This document shows, piece by piece, positions 34,501-55,575 of a DNA stretch of 64,000 nucleotides. Location: the NCBI GenBank assembly GCA_030248215.1, contig JASANG010002376.1, positions 1-64,000 of the forward strand. Reading direction: 5' to 3'. Both the position numbers and the translations under genes were made by a program. Each line of letters begins with the position of its first letter. The stretch's first letter is position 1. The notes beneath the pieces are model-generated. The model saw only the letters and a list, made by a program, of their open reading frames with translations. It ran no database searches and was not told the DNA's origin. The DNA is from Enoplolaimus lenunculus (taxonomy: Eukaryota > Nematoda > Enoplea > Enoplida > Thoracostomopsidae).

Positions 34501-37128
34501 ACAGCTGGAAAATTTCCACTGGGGGGCGTTTCCTGGGGGGGCAAGAGTTTCCTGGGGGATCAACTGATTTTGCTGGGGGGGGCAGTTTTCCTGGGGCCCC
34601 CCAGATGACCTGGGCGGTCCTGGAGGCAGGCTTAAAATTTGGCAAACCGACTTTTTGGACCATTTTTTTCATTCCATACCATGTTTCCAACTCAACTGAA
34701 GATTACTCATCGCTCAACATGACAAAAATTCCCCGCAAACGCTAATAACAATAATTTTAACTAATATTACTGACAACTTAACCAGAAGTTGAGATAATCT
34801 ATGATGAAACTGTGATTAATATATATTTTATATATTAGTCACAGCTTTAGTTTATCATAAGGACAGGCGGGTTGAACTTACTGCTGCAAGGTACTTTCGA
34901 ATGCTGTATGCCCTGAAACGGTCCTTATATAATTGTGCTTTTTTCAGTTCATTATACAATTGTATTAGTTATTACGGGTAGTGGTAACACTATTAAAAAT
35001 TATGACTACTCAGCGTAATATAAAATCATATTTTGTCGAATGTCCGCCTCAAAAGAAGTCCAGGTCTTTACGTTTTAACATTGAAAATTTTTGGCCAAGA
35101 AAAGTCCTGGGGCCCCCAGCAAAAAAAAATTGCTGCGGGGCATTTTGCAGGGGGCGGCCAAAAATTCGCCGGGGGGCCTTTCCGGGGGACGGCAAAATTT
35201 TCGCCGGGGGGGGGGAAATGAAAATTTCGAAAAGTTCTGGGCCCCCCGCTGTGGAGAAGCCAGCCTCTCCGCTAGAATGCTAAATAAAAAAGACTGCTAA
35301 AACAGCTTCGAAATTGGAACTGAAAAGTTAGAATGTCCCGTGACTAAATCACGGGCGCCAATCTGTTCTCAAAAGTGGGGGGTCAGTTATATAATTTAGA
35401 CATATTCACACTTTCCAAGAAGCGATGTTGAACACACCATAATTTGTTATTAAACATAATTAAAACTTACAGGTGAAAAGTAAAATGCGAAATCATTACC
35501 AAGACAGTTATAAATTGATCGAGACTGAGGCCGAAAACATTGTTTTTGAGGCCATGCATCTCCCCTTTGCGATGAAGTAATGTACTTATTCCCAAAATTG
35601 CCTAGACTTACTGCCTTCCTTTTTGCGCTTTAACGGTGACAAATCGATTTCAGGTTTACCAGGAGCAAATCCAACAGAAGCAACAAACCTGAAAACAGCG
35701 AACAACTACAGAAAAAACACACCATCAGATTTGAAAAGAAACAAGCGCGCATCGACAGAAATGGGCGGTCTCGGTAAAAAATGCGACACCGAGACCCAAC
35801 ATACCGAGACCGAGACTTTTGGTCTCGGTCTCGATCAATTTTTAACCGTTACCGAAAATAAAAACAAGATTTTAATTTTGAATATTTTTATGTGCTTTGA
35901 ATTGCCGCTTCATACAACTAAACTAATAAATCGACGCGAAATTTTACTTTTTTACTTCATTTTTTACTTGGCTACTGTCGCCATACCCTTCGAACAGGCT
36001 CGGGACAAATGACACTGTCTCAAAATACCCTCGGTGCAATCCCTATTAAGAGCTATAGTGTTATTTTTGCTCCCGGGCAAACAGAATACACTGCAAAGAT
36101 TTTTAACATAGCGTGACGTTCTAAATGCGGATGACCCATAATTTTTTAAACGATGCTTTAAGTGTTTTAAACGCCAAAATGCAACGGTTTGTGCTTTGTC
36201 ACAATAAAATCGAAGTGTATTGGGTTTCCTTTCAAAAATAGTATTGTGGGTAAGCGGAGGGGTCATTCTGTTTCTGAAATTGCTGTATAATCAACCTGGT
36301 AGCGGTGCACCACAATCGTTCGCTGTCTGCGTTGGTAGGCGAAATGCGCAAGTACTTCCGGGCCAACGCTGCAATTTAAGAAAAAATTTTCGTGATTGCT
36401 TATCGTTTTTCACCTCTTTTGCCTCAGTTGCATACCACCGCGTTAGACCGAGACCAGGCAAATCCCGAGACTTGCCGAAACCGAGACTGCCCATCCCTGC
36501 TCATTGATGCTTTGTTTGGTTCCGCTCATGGTCATCAATGGCCATGAAATAGAGCACACGTGTCGCCATTTTTTAAAAACTCGAAACGGTTTTAGCTATG
36601 TACGTACGTAACATCTAGTACTACTTACAGACCGGTATTTCTTAAAGATTTATGCTTACGAATGTTTCTGAAGCAGCCGACATTTAGCCCGTAGGGAACG
36701 ACCGAATGGATATCCAGTTAAGGTTAAACATCTGGCAAAAATACCCAATGTCCGTATGCTGCTCCAGATTGCGGTATACAGTTGCGGTCCCGAATATCAT
36801 AAAGCTGATTTTCTCGAAGTAGACACACGTCAAATAATAACATCATGGTTCGACCTTATTCCCAGGTAATTCGAGAACTTCCAACACGGCACAAATGTAT
36901 ATACCATCAGATTCCGGCAGAAAATATGCTACCCAGATCCTTTTTCGGTGTTTGGTGAAAAATATTCCTGGCTCTGTTTGCCTGCGCCGGGTATCCACTT
37001 GAGAGGTACGTAGTACGTACTATTTAATGTTACACTAACTTTGGATTAGCTTCAGCTTTGACAATGTCTAAAAGGTCAGACAAGCGTTTTCTTGCAGCCC
37101 TCAAGTCTTCTGACGGTTCAGATGCCAT
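31509..37128 (-). CDS. lin-37: LIN-37 homologue (DREAM/MuvB complex subunit)
   Basis: Component of the MuvB core that, with E2F/DP and a pocket protein, represses cell-cycle genes (DREAM in mammals, DRM in nematodes), acting on chromatin in the nucleus. Five - strand exons: 37128-37040, 35688-35612, 33473-33283, 32710-32603, 31850-31509. Phases match and the ORF is complete at 268 residues (human LIN37 is 246). Seen: an N-terminal helix LRAARKRLSDLLDIV (about 9-24), a basic patch KRKK near 50, the signature FRLCRAWASGR with CRAW at 86-89, the short EIYRLPAPEP segment matching vertebrate DVYKLPPPTP, then AYIRRWKVIKRKW (170-182) and RYRKSWEVLQ, matching the conserved LIN37 C-terminal helix. A Gln-rich run (about 203-216) and a Ser/Gly-rich tail follow. 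The start is the first ATG in exon 1. Identity rests on two separate conserved blocks in the right order, so I am fairly sure; intron 1 (1.35 kb) holds a hAT-like MITE. Confidence 0.88.
32097..32213. mobile_element. Short MITE, relative of 3338-3485
   Basis: TCTGGTTTTCTGAAATC, then AAAACGACAAAATGGTTAAG and TTAAGTAATTACTTAGCAC as in the 3338 copy. lin-37 intron. Confidence 0.6.
33985..34100 (+). mobile_element. Left-end fragment of a TCTCGGT-family element
   Basis: GGATGGGCGGCCTCGGTTAA followed by ACCGAGACC and GTCTCGGTCG words; no matching right end found before the GC-rich element at 34490. Confidence 0.5.
34490..35263 (-). mobile_element. GC-rich TIR element, third copy, reverse
   Basis: Same termini in opposite orientation, flanked by CCTAT and CCTCT (4 of 5). 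774 bases, with the central CTGTGATTAATATATA palindrome at about 34805-34860. Intron 2 of lin-37. Confidence 0.8.
35756..36499 (+). mobile_element. hAT-like MITE (CAGGGATGGGC, TCTCGGT ends)
   Basis: Left CAGAAATGGGCGGTCTCGGT, right end complementary to CAGGGATGGGCAGTCTCGGT. Flanks CGCATCGA and CTCATTGA agree at 6 of 8, as for hAT insertions. Many GGTCTCGGT/ACCGAGACC words near both ends. No transposase seen. lin-37 intron 1. Confidence 0.78.
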
Positions 37129-37574
37129 CCTACGTAGCGACGCAAAATAAGCGAACCCAAATATATATGGACGTAGTACCTGCCTATTTTGAAAATTATG
37201 AAGAATGAGCTCAGCTCATTGTTTTCATATTAAGAAAACTATCGGTTGATAATAATAACCTAAACAAACTCCGAAGAAAATACATACGTATAAAATAGCG
37301 GAGCCAAAGTAAATTGCAAAATATATGGCTAGAGCCGGATACGAACAACATGGCATGGCAAATTGCTGGTTAGAAACTTACAAGACACGACTTTCCTAAA
37401 ACTGGCGATATGTGTAACACATTTTTGAGTGCTCAAAGCTCCTTACGATCAAACAAAATAACAAAATACAAAAAACTTACTTGGAAAGCAGTCATATGGA
37501 GAGTTGCTTGGACTCACAGATGCTTAAGCAAACGCCCTACCACTATGTCACGCAGTCCGCCTCTCCAACAGTTT

Positions 37575-37617
37575 TAATAGTCGACTACGTATATAGTATA
37601 TACATAGTCGACTATTA
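37575..37617. repeat. Short near-perfect palindrome
   Basis: TAATAGTCGACTA and its complement flank a TATA-type centre, about 20 bp arms. 447 bases upstream of the lin-37 start codon. It could extrude as a cruciform; no function known. Confidence 0.8.
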
Positions 37618-38579
37618 TAGTGACACGATTGCTGCCGGACAACATACAATACACTGCGCACGGCATATACGTATTGCATATGCACTAGGACAAGCAGATC
37701 TCGCATGCTTACATGCCGCCCGCATTCAACAGGATAGTCGCTTGACCGTCCACACTATTTTGCAACTGGATATCGTGAAATTCCCCTCATTTATAGCGTA
37801 GTGCGGCATATAGGCACGTTTCTTTCCAATTTAGTGGGGCTGAACCACCCGTAGTTACAAGATATTCAAAGCAGGCGGGGGCTGCCGTTCAAAAAGTATC
37901 CGCAATAAGGGGTTCGCATACTAGAGAGCCCAAAATAGGGATGTGCCGATACCAGAATTTTTGCCGATGTCAGAACCGATCTTATGTTTAGTAAACCATG
38001 TTTAAAAAACAGACAGGATACTAGATTACATGATTATGCGAAGACTTAAGCAATACTTTAAACATGCCAAGGAACGGCATTAGCTGAGTGAGGGGCTTGT
38101 CGGGCATACCTTCGTTGTGACTCTAAGTCACGCTGGTGCTCCCCCCTCGTCCTCCCTTCTCTCTAACTATATCGTTTCCTGGGCCTCTGTTGTCTTTCAA
38201 ATTCCGACCCATTGGGGCTGTGATTTTCATTTGTATCCGGTATTCTGTGTTCTGTGCCATATCCCTTACGTATACTGTGCCAAAACTATTGTGCTTTACG
38301 TATTTCTAGCAAATCTTTTGAAACTTATCTCATTTCTGACCAGATTTCGTTATGTAATTCCAGTGCTTTATTAGATATATTTTATTCTATGCTTTTAGGT
38401 TGTATTTCCCTTCTTTGCAGCCAAATTCTCTGCGCTAATCACAATGCACTATTCCATTTCTGCCAGTTCATCCCATTTTCCCCAGTTTGTGCCAATACTA
38501 AAATGTCATTTTCTGTGATCTTGCATATGTCCATTTCATATTATAAGGATTCTCAAAGTTTCCACAGTAACTAAACCAT

Positions 38580-39948
38580 GTGCTAAAGGTGTGTACAAGC
38601 CGTAGGAACGCTAAAATCCGTATTATCGTGTTACAAGATCAGTCAGGGCCTAGACCATACCCACCTTCAGATCGGTCCAAAATACCCGTTTTTGACTAGT
38701 TCCAACCTTACATGGTGGCCGTGATCGTCGTGTTCTGGTCTAATTCTGGCAAAGCTACGTTGATTTTGGATGCGTTTTGGTCACCTCACATGGTGACCAT
38801 GACGGTGTAGTTCTGATCTGGTTCACATTTGCACAAAGTAATAGTACACAATTGCAAACGATGCAAAATAACGTTAAACTGTGCATGATACGTAATGCGT
38901 TGAGGGATATTCAGATGGTGCAAGATAACGTTCAAGCATTTAAACGGGATGTATTGCGTGATGTTCAGACGGTACAACACGAAGTCTTGACAATTCGTGC
39001 AGATGTTTTGAAGGATGGGCAAACAATTAAAACACAAGTCGATCTGGTCGAACAAAATATTGCTGAACAGTTGCAGACAGTTCAAAACGACTTACAAGGT
39101 ACTTGTCGTAGTATTGAGAACCGCCTTTACGGTGAAATTCAAATAAACTGGTCGAAACTTGCAAAATTATCAACAGATTTAACGCAAGTTAAACAACCTC
39201 TAGCATGTTGTGGAAATACTCAAGCGAATACACAAACACCTATTTCAGCTGTTTTTCCAACTCCAGCCAATACAGGTATCAAAGAGATACTTACATCAAC
39301 ACCACATCATAACGCTGCGAAAACTGCACGAGGGCGATAACTATTCGGCAATGGACGATGTGAATCATCCGCAACATCAAACGTCAACGCAAATACGTCG
39401 GTACAAGTGTCAAATCTACTCCCGGCACCGATTCCACCAATTATCGTTAACGCTGTTAAGTAAGAATCACTGTTAATCAAACCGTAGAACGGTTTAACCG
39501 ACATCAACAAATGGTTCAAAACGTACAATCGACCGCTTGACGAACACATTGAAAATGACGACGAAAAATGGAAATGGTTCAAGAGCAACATCGAAGAAGA
39601 CTCGCCTGTTGTGACCTATTGTTACTACATCGAGAATCCGTGTCGTCCATTCACCGCGCTCGATGACCAAGGAGTCGTCAAATGTTTCAAACAACGTTTC
39701 CCGTATTCAACATGGGTTTCCAGAACATCTAGCTAAACTTGAAAGTATCCTTCGTCAACGCCTTCGCTGAAGAATAGTTCTGCTCGCAAGTAAAACTATC
39801 AAATCCGTGTGATAAAGGTGTACGAGCCATAGGGACGCTCAAATCTGTATTATCGCGTTACAGGTTCAGTCAGGATCTAGACCATTGCCACCTTCGGATC
39901 GGTCGAAAATACCCTTTCATGACCAGTCCCGACCTTACAGTAGGCCCG
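38580..39948 (+). mobile_element. Direct-repeat-bounded fossil element with coiled-coil ORF (possible LTR kin)
   Basis: Two direct repeats of about 140 bases (38580-38721 and 39809-39948, roughly four fifths identical by eye, sharing TATTATCG and AGATCGGTC-type blocks) enclose 1.1 kb. Inside, 38777-39340 is an open frame of 187 codons predicted to be mostly coiled coil (repeated VQ/DVQTV heptads), and 39499-39735 is a second, separate open stretch with WKWFKSNIEED. No reverse transcriptase, integrase or transposase is visible. It looks like an old, broken, non-autonomous element; an LTR-type origin is a guess based on the direct repeats, and an unrelated tandem arrangement is possible. Confidence 0.4.
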
Positions 39949-40606
39949 TTTTTCCAGACTCACAACAATACCTGCTAACAGGTGGTGATAGTGCTCTCGA
40001 ATTTAAGAATTTAGTCATAGAATGAAAAAACATGTTTTTAAAGTGTATATACATTGCTGGACGGCATTCAGATAACGTTGCATCTATGAATTTTGTACTT
40101 TTACCAAATCTAAAATTGTGCTTGCGATAGCTATGTAATTCAGTCTATATAAGCACTCCAATCCTCCTTTAGACCACGAATAGACCAAATGTTTGTTATG
40201 ATGCTGCGACTAGTTCTATGCCTGAAATATAATAAATCGCCAAATGACATAAGCTTTAGGCCAGTATTTTCACAAAAGCGTAGTACAACTGCATTAAAAT
40301 AACGTTGACATGTGAAACATGCAATCGCTGATTTGCATAGAGAGACATGATTTAAATCGACCTCTAGCTTTTAAGTCGATTTGGACTTGAGCCAAAAAAG
40401 CTGAACTTTACGGGTCAAATTTTTTGTTTAACTGGTAGCCCCTGCAGGAGCAAACTGTCTCATGTTAAAGTTTACCGCTAATAGATCAAAATTAGTACAG
40501 ATTTCAGCAACTTGTGAGTATACGCGGCTTCTGTATGTGCAGAGTGTGTAATGTCAAGACATATACATACTTGTGCACATATACCACCAGAAGAAATTAG
40601 GATATC

Positions 40607-40895
40607 GGCCGCGTGCTGTAATGGGTAGCGCGTTTGATTCGCGAGCGAGAGGTCCGAGGTTCGATTTCCGGCGTGGCCATTTGTTTCGGAGAAATTTAGG
40701 GTAAAACCACGCATATTTGCAGTACTTCGGAGGAACGGGTCGTCCCGACCGTGCAGTTCTGACATGTAGGTCCCACTGAGACGGGCGCTGATTCGGATAG
40801 TTTGGATACGCGGTCCGGGGCGACCGCCTAAAGAAGGGGGAATGTGATAGGTATGCTTCACGTGTGTAACGTGAATAAATGAATGATATGTCTCT
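40607..40895 (+). repeat. tRNA-headed SINE
   Basis: The head 40607-40679 folds like a tRNA: GGCCGCG pairs with CGTGGCC, then an A box (TGTAATGGGTAGCGC) and a B box (GAGGTTCGATTTCC). A GC-richer body of about 215 bases follows, ending near GTGAATAAATGAATGATATG. The position, an RNA polymerase III type head with an unrelated tail, fits a SINE rather than a working tRNA gene; the anticodon arm is irregular. No second copy is visible in the window. Confidence 0.65.
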
Positions 40896-41943
40896 TGAAA
40901 ATTTGGCATTTTAGGAGAATAAAAAGTATAACACATGATGATAAGCGTACTGTATACATTACAGAGCTGTCATATACTTAAAAAGGTACATATGCCACCT
41001 AAGGTGGCCACAAACTTGTGTGGCTGTATTTGGCAAACAACCTGCAAACAGGATATATAGTTTTGAAAAATGAAATTAGTCAGACGTTAGATTAATAAAT
41101 ATTGCATCAATGAGAAACAGCAAAATCACCATCAGATATAGCAATGAATAGGATTGAAGAAGTATATAGTAGCAAGGATGCAACTCGAGTTCCGGACCAG
41201 GAAAACTATTGCATCGCATACTTTTCAATACCGGAAGACTGTGGGTTCGAGAGGAGACACTGTTATCGCACTACGTCTGCCTCTGTGAGGAGCCACTGTA
41301 GCTTTGCGAAGTACCGCTCCGTTCACAAACACACAAGTGGCTTAAGCTGGGACTTTATTTCGGGACGGAATGAGAATCAAGCTGGGTATTCTTAAAGCCA
41401 GGGAAGTATTCACAATTCCTCCCTCTGGCGGCTCCAAGGGAGACTCTGGTCTTGGCCCCAACAGCGATCAAAACCAAGATTTGTATTTAGGTTTAATGCT
41501 AAACTAGGTTCAGGCCATCATTGGCCAGTGCTGTCACTATTATATATCCCTTGGCTTTCATTTTAAAAATTCAAGGATCCGCCACTGATTTACTCCGCAG
41601 TAAAAAAGCTTACACGATAGCAGAAGCGTGAGAAAAACCAATTTCTTACGGTTTTCCGCGATGTTTCGTCGCTGTTTTGAGAGTTACTGAGATTTTTACA
41701 AAAAGTTTTTTCGTTTTTTCGTTTTTCCTCCCCCTCGGAAACAACGGAAAAACCAGAAACAAGCATTTTTTGTTCTTTCCAATGCCCAACCACGGTTAAA
41801 ACAAATTCACGTGATTTCTGAACAAATATCGATTCTTACGAAATGAGAAACACTATTCACTCTAAGTCTGATTCATACATTTGTTGCTATATTCGCCAAA
41901 TTTCCACGCCCTGAACATTGCGCCCAATCTTATCGAACCCGTA

Positions 41944-42195
41944 CACTGTAAATTCTAATGAGTTGATTAATCAATTCAGCTAGCAAGTTGGTTATTTCTG
42001 AATTAATATCAGTAAACACCAACTCACTCTGAGTTGAGGTGATTCGCACTCTGAATTGAGTTGACTCTGGGTGAGTTGATTAGTTAACTCAGAAAAAATT
42101 GAATCCACTCAAAATTATGAGTTCTGATAGTCCTAACTCAGACTGAGTGATTCAACTCATTTTGAATTAAAATCAACTCACTGAAATTTACAGTG
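41944..42195. mobile_element. TA-flanked MITE (CACTGTAAATTC family)
   Basis: CACTGTAAATTCTAATGAGT and CTGAAATTTACAGTG with TA on both sides; intergenic between lin-37 and GH31. Confidence 0.8.
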
Positions 42196-43691
42196 TAGCC
42201 AGCCTGAGGGCGGGCAATAGGGTTTGGTGTTTACCTTAACTTACGCTCCAATAAATTTAGGTTCAAAACAGCACAGTAGACATTCTGCCAAAAATTTCAA
42301 AACATGCTAATTAAAGTTCGCAGGTATCCCATTGACAATTAATTTCATAAAAAGGTCTTATGACAACAAAGCTGAGAGCGACGCTTGGTTTCGCTTAAGT
42401 ATGTTGCTGCCGCTGGGTGCAGAGATTTTAATATTGCTTCTGAACAAAATATGACAGTGTGTGTTTTTAGCTATACAAGTAGCAGTTTTTCGGACACACA
42501 AGTTGTTGCTTGTTGCGTTTACGATTTTTGATATTTTAAAATTGCAATTTATATACTTATGGACGTTGTACGGACCTATCGTGTCTGAGCACCTCGAAGA
42601 TATCTTTCGGTTCATGTTTATCTATATTCATCTATACATTGTATTATTTAATATAAATTCGAAATTCAATTGAGCAGAGTTCATAAGTACGAATGCGATA
42701 TGAAAGGGTATTTTATGTTTTTCTGTATTGGTTTCCCCTACATACATAGGGAACGAAAGTAGGAGAGCAGGGTGACACTTATACCCACAATGTTCCGATT
42801 GGGGGAATAGCCCCACACCGTCGCTTAGAGCTCAGAATATCAGACTGTCGAATACCTATTTGGGAGACTGAAATTTCCATCCGGCCGAGTTTTCCACTCG
42901 GAAAATTCAGCCTGCATTTTAAACTTGGACCAAATTTCCCCCACCTCCAATAATCGGGATAGCACAAATTCCATCGAGCTGTGTATTATCCCGACCCTGC
43001 CTCAGTTGAATACGATTTAGCAGGGTACAACGGAAAATCTGCCTCCGGCTCCTGCAGAAAGTCGGCCTATAGCTAAATTTGCCAAATTTATCTGTTTTAG
43101 CGCGTTTCGTTTTACTTTTGTCACAATTTTCTGCAAAGAATTTCCGGAATTTCGCGGAAAATTAGCATAACCAAACAACTTAACAACATATTGCAGACAT
43201 TAGCTAAAATTAAACTTACCTAATTTAGAGCCAGAGTTCCCACTGTTGCAACCATGTGGTCGTTTAACTAGAAATCTCAAAAATAGAGCTTGTAGACAAC
43301 GTTTTGACACGCATTATAATAATTGATTTTTATGCTTCCGCAGTTTAATAAGTATTTTGAGGGGTGGAGGCAGATAGGACCAGCCTTTCTGGAATAATTG
43401 TTACCCATTCCTTCGCTAAGTTTTTCCTTATCTCGATTTCATTGCCGGAGCATTAGGCTGAACGGCTACGGGCCTGACATCATAAATACCCAATGACAGG
43501 ATTATGAAATGTTGCTTTTGTCTTTTGGATTAAACTTTGTGGGATTTGCTGTTCAAATAAAATCATCAGCTTAAAACTCGGTTATGCACGCGATTAAACG
43601 CCCTTTGTCTATGTTATTCGCTAATGTTTGATAAGCATCTGTACTTTACAAATTTAATTTTTCTAGCTCAGCTCTATTATCGTCATAAATA

Positions 43692-44107
43692 CTGTAGTGA
43701 CCCGAATAATAGGGGGGACTGATATTTATTTGGCCTCGCCAGAAGGTGCCCCCCTTGTTATTACAGCCCTCTGCCACCTGCCTTACTGATATATATCCGG
43801 TATTGCAACTATCCGGTGAATTAAACGTTTTTTGCCTTGCATCAAAAGCTTGCGCGATCACGCAAGGTTATACTTTAGAATGTTAACTTTCAAAACTTAA
43901 GTACGCTTTAAAGTTTCGCACTTAAGTTTATTTGATCCTCTAGTCATTTATGCAGTACAATAAGGAATGATTGAACTTTATGGACTCTAATTAGGGTTTA
44001 GGGACTCTATCCGCTTACGGACTCTTAATAGGGATACGGACTCCTATTGAGTGGGGCTCAAAATGGGGACCCACTCTTATTGCCCCCTCTTATTCGGGTC
44101 ACTACAG
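43692..44107 (-). mobile_element. TA-flanked MITE (CTGTAGTGACCCGAATAA ends)
   Basis: Inverted ends CTGTAGTGACCCGAATAA and TTATTCGGGTCACTACAG between two TA dinucleotides, a Tc1/mariner-like signature. The interior has a ragged tandem of AGAGTCC/GGACTCT units. Upstream of the left GH31 copy. Confidence 0.82.
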
Positions 44108-44401
44108 TAACTGGTATTTTTGTGAACAATCAAGGTGGCGAATTCAAAATTTATACAAATAATTACAGGTGTAGTTAAAACAATATTATCAGAAGCTGTT
44201 TTCCAACTTTTCAACCTTGCTTGTAAGTCAACGAAACCCTTGTCTGTCGCTCCTGAAAATTTCTTAAAAAGCCTCTAGCAAGTTGAATTGGCTACAGACC
44301 TTATGTTACCATTTTTATTTTTACTTTGAAATATGGGAACTCTCAGAATTTTTTTGCGATTTTGAGGTACTTTACATCGTAAGCGCCTGGGTCGCCCAAA
44401 C

Positions 44402-44544
44402 CAGTGGCGAATCCAGAAATTTCAAAAGGGTCCACGATAATGTAGCAGTAAAACAAAGGCTTGCAAGAGAAAAGCCGGACGTCATTTTTAGTAGCCAACG
44501 ACCATGGGCCGGGGCGGGGTATCTTTGTTTTGGATCCGCCAATG
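44402..44544. mobile_element. Short MITE (CAGTGGCGAATCC ends)
   Basis: CAGTGGCGAATCCAGAAAT at the left and TTTTGGATCCGCCAATG at the right are inverted. 147 bases upstream of the GH31 start; mirrored at 62844-62981. Confidence 0.6.
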
Positions 44545-44690
44545 TCCAAAACAGTCGCCTTGTAACAATCAGTTTCTGCGTTTTCGGACCACAGTCAAGT
44601 AAAGGCTGCGACTTGATTTTCGCAAATTCTAATATAATGAACTTTTATTTTGAACGCATTTCTTAAAATTTTAAATTTAAAAACCTGAAT

Positions 44691-54286
<9,596 letters not shown>

Positions 54287-55442
54287 CAGCTTAACGTATT
54301 AAGGGGTAAACCAATTTCAGTAGGGATAATATTTAGCAAGATAGCCCCATTTCTGGGCTTTTAAGTAGTCTTTTTAATCTCAATTGATGAAATGGTTGAA
54401 ATTAACTTTGACAGATTTATTGACCTTAATGCGGACCATGAATCGTAAGCACCGGATTGGGCGCATGCTGGTGCTTAGACGTTACTTTACGTTTAGGATT
54501 AAGCTGAAACGAACATTTTCCATGGACTATTTTGGATTACCCAGCATTACACTTTAAAGATACGTCAAAACGCAAGTCAAAAACTTTTTCTTTACCAATT
54601 GTTACGCGGCGCAATATGATAATTCACGTGCGTTGCCTTGCTGGGGCTATCGACGCCGGACTATGTCAAAATGTTCAAAAGTATAGCACCACCGTAAGTC
54701 TTGATGATTTCTCACCTCCGTTTGGACCAATACGAGCTGAGCCAGGCACAAAGTTCGACGGTTCGTTCATATCGTTCCAAACGCCATCAAATTGAATCTG
54801 GTCGTAGAACTGTTCGTGAACTGCGGTCCAGTAATACGTCGTGTTGGGATGGGTGAAATCCGGGTAATACGTCAACCCTGGCCACACTTTGCCTTCGAAT
54901 GGCACAGAGCGATTAGAACCATCTGAAAATCATGTTCCAGTATTGTTTGAACTGCAGCATATATAACACAGGTCACCAGTTAGCGATAGCGTTTTTGTTG
55001 GCCAAGGAATCTTATAATGACGTGTTACAGGAACATAGGACTCCAACCGAAAATTAGTCGACTGAACTAAATCTCGGGAAACTTGGTACGTTCAGATTTA
55101 TTTCTCGAGTAAAATACGTTTTTGAAGTAACAATTTTTCTAGCAAAATTTGCCCCTGTAAACAATTTAAAAAAGTTTGCACAAAGTCAGTGCAAACAGTG
55201 AAAGTGCACCTCTGAGCGGATGAGGTTTGTGAATTCATCTACGCATTCTGGGGTGTAATTTCGATGAAACATTCCGGAAGGGACGCGATGCGAGCGAGAC
55301 CAATTTTCGCACAATAAAGGCACTGCCAGGGGCGTATAAAAGCGGGATGTCTTCTAAGAAATTTAGAACGAATTTAGCAATAGTAAACCTAAGCCTAAAC
55401 CAGGGTGCAGCAGGAATTATAAAATACCGAAACTCTAAATCA

Positions 55443-55575
55443 AACGCAGTATCTGGAAACGTATGATAACATATGGAGTAGTATCTGGAAACGTATGATA
55501 ACATATGGAGTAGTATCTGGAAACGTATGATAACATATGGAGTAGTATCTGGAAACGTATGATAAAATATGGAGT
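55443..55575 (-). repeat. Four-copy 32-bp tandem repeat (right arm)
   Basis: Mirror of 51841-51970 with the same copy number. Equal copy number in an unstable repeat argues that the arms are very recent copies or the same locus read twice. Confidence 0.95.

Larger units (their letters stand above)
37129..44690. other. Divergent intergenic region, lin-37 / GH31
   Basis: 7.6 kb between divergent starts, so it holds both promoters. It includes the palindrome 37575-37617, the fossil element 38580-39948, the SINE 40607-40895, and MITEs at 41944-42195, 43692-44107 and 44402-44544. 38110-38560 is strikingly pyrimidine-rich on the + strand. An 83-codon open frame at 41144-41395 and a 70-codon hydrophobic one at 42461-42673 have no homology I can name. 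Confidence 0.65.

Noticed and set aside
37490-37553. tRNA-like A box (GTGACATAGTGGTAGGGCG) on the - strand
   Set aside because: The B box is too degenerate and the stems do not form.
42461-42673. 70-codon hydrophobic frame, possible small membrane protein exon
   Set aside because: No partner exon with compatible splice phase and no homology I can name.
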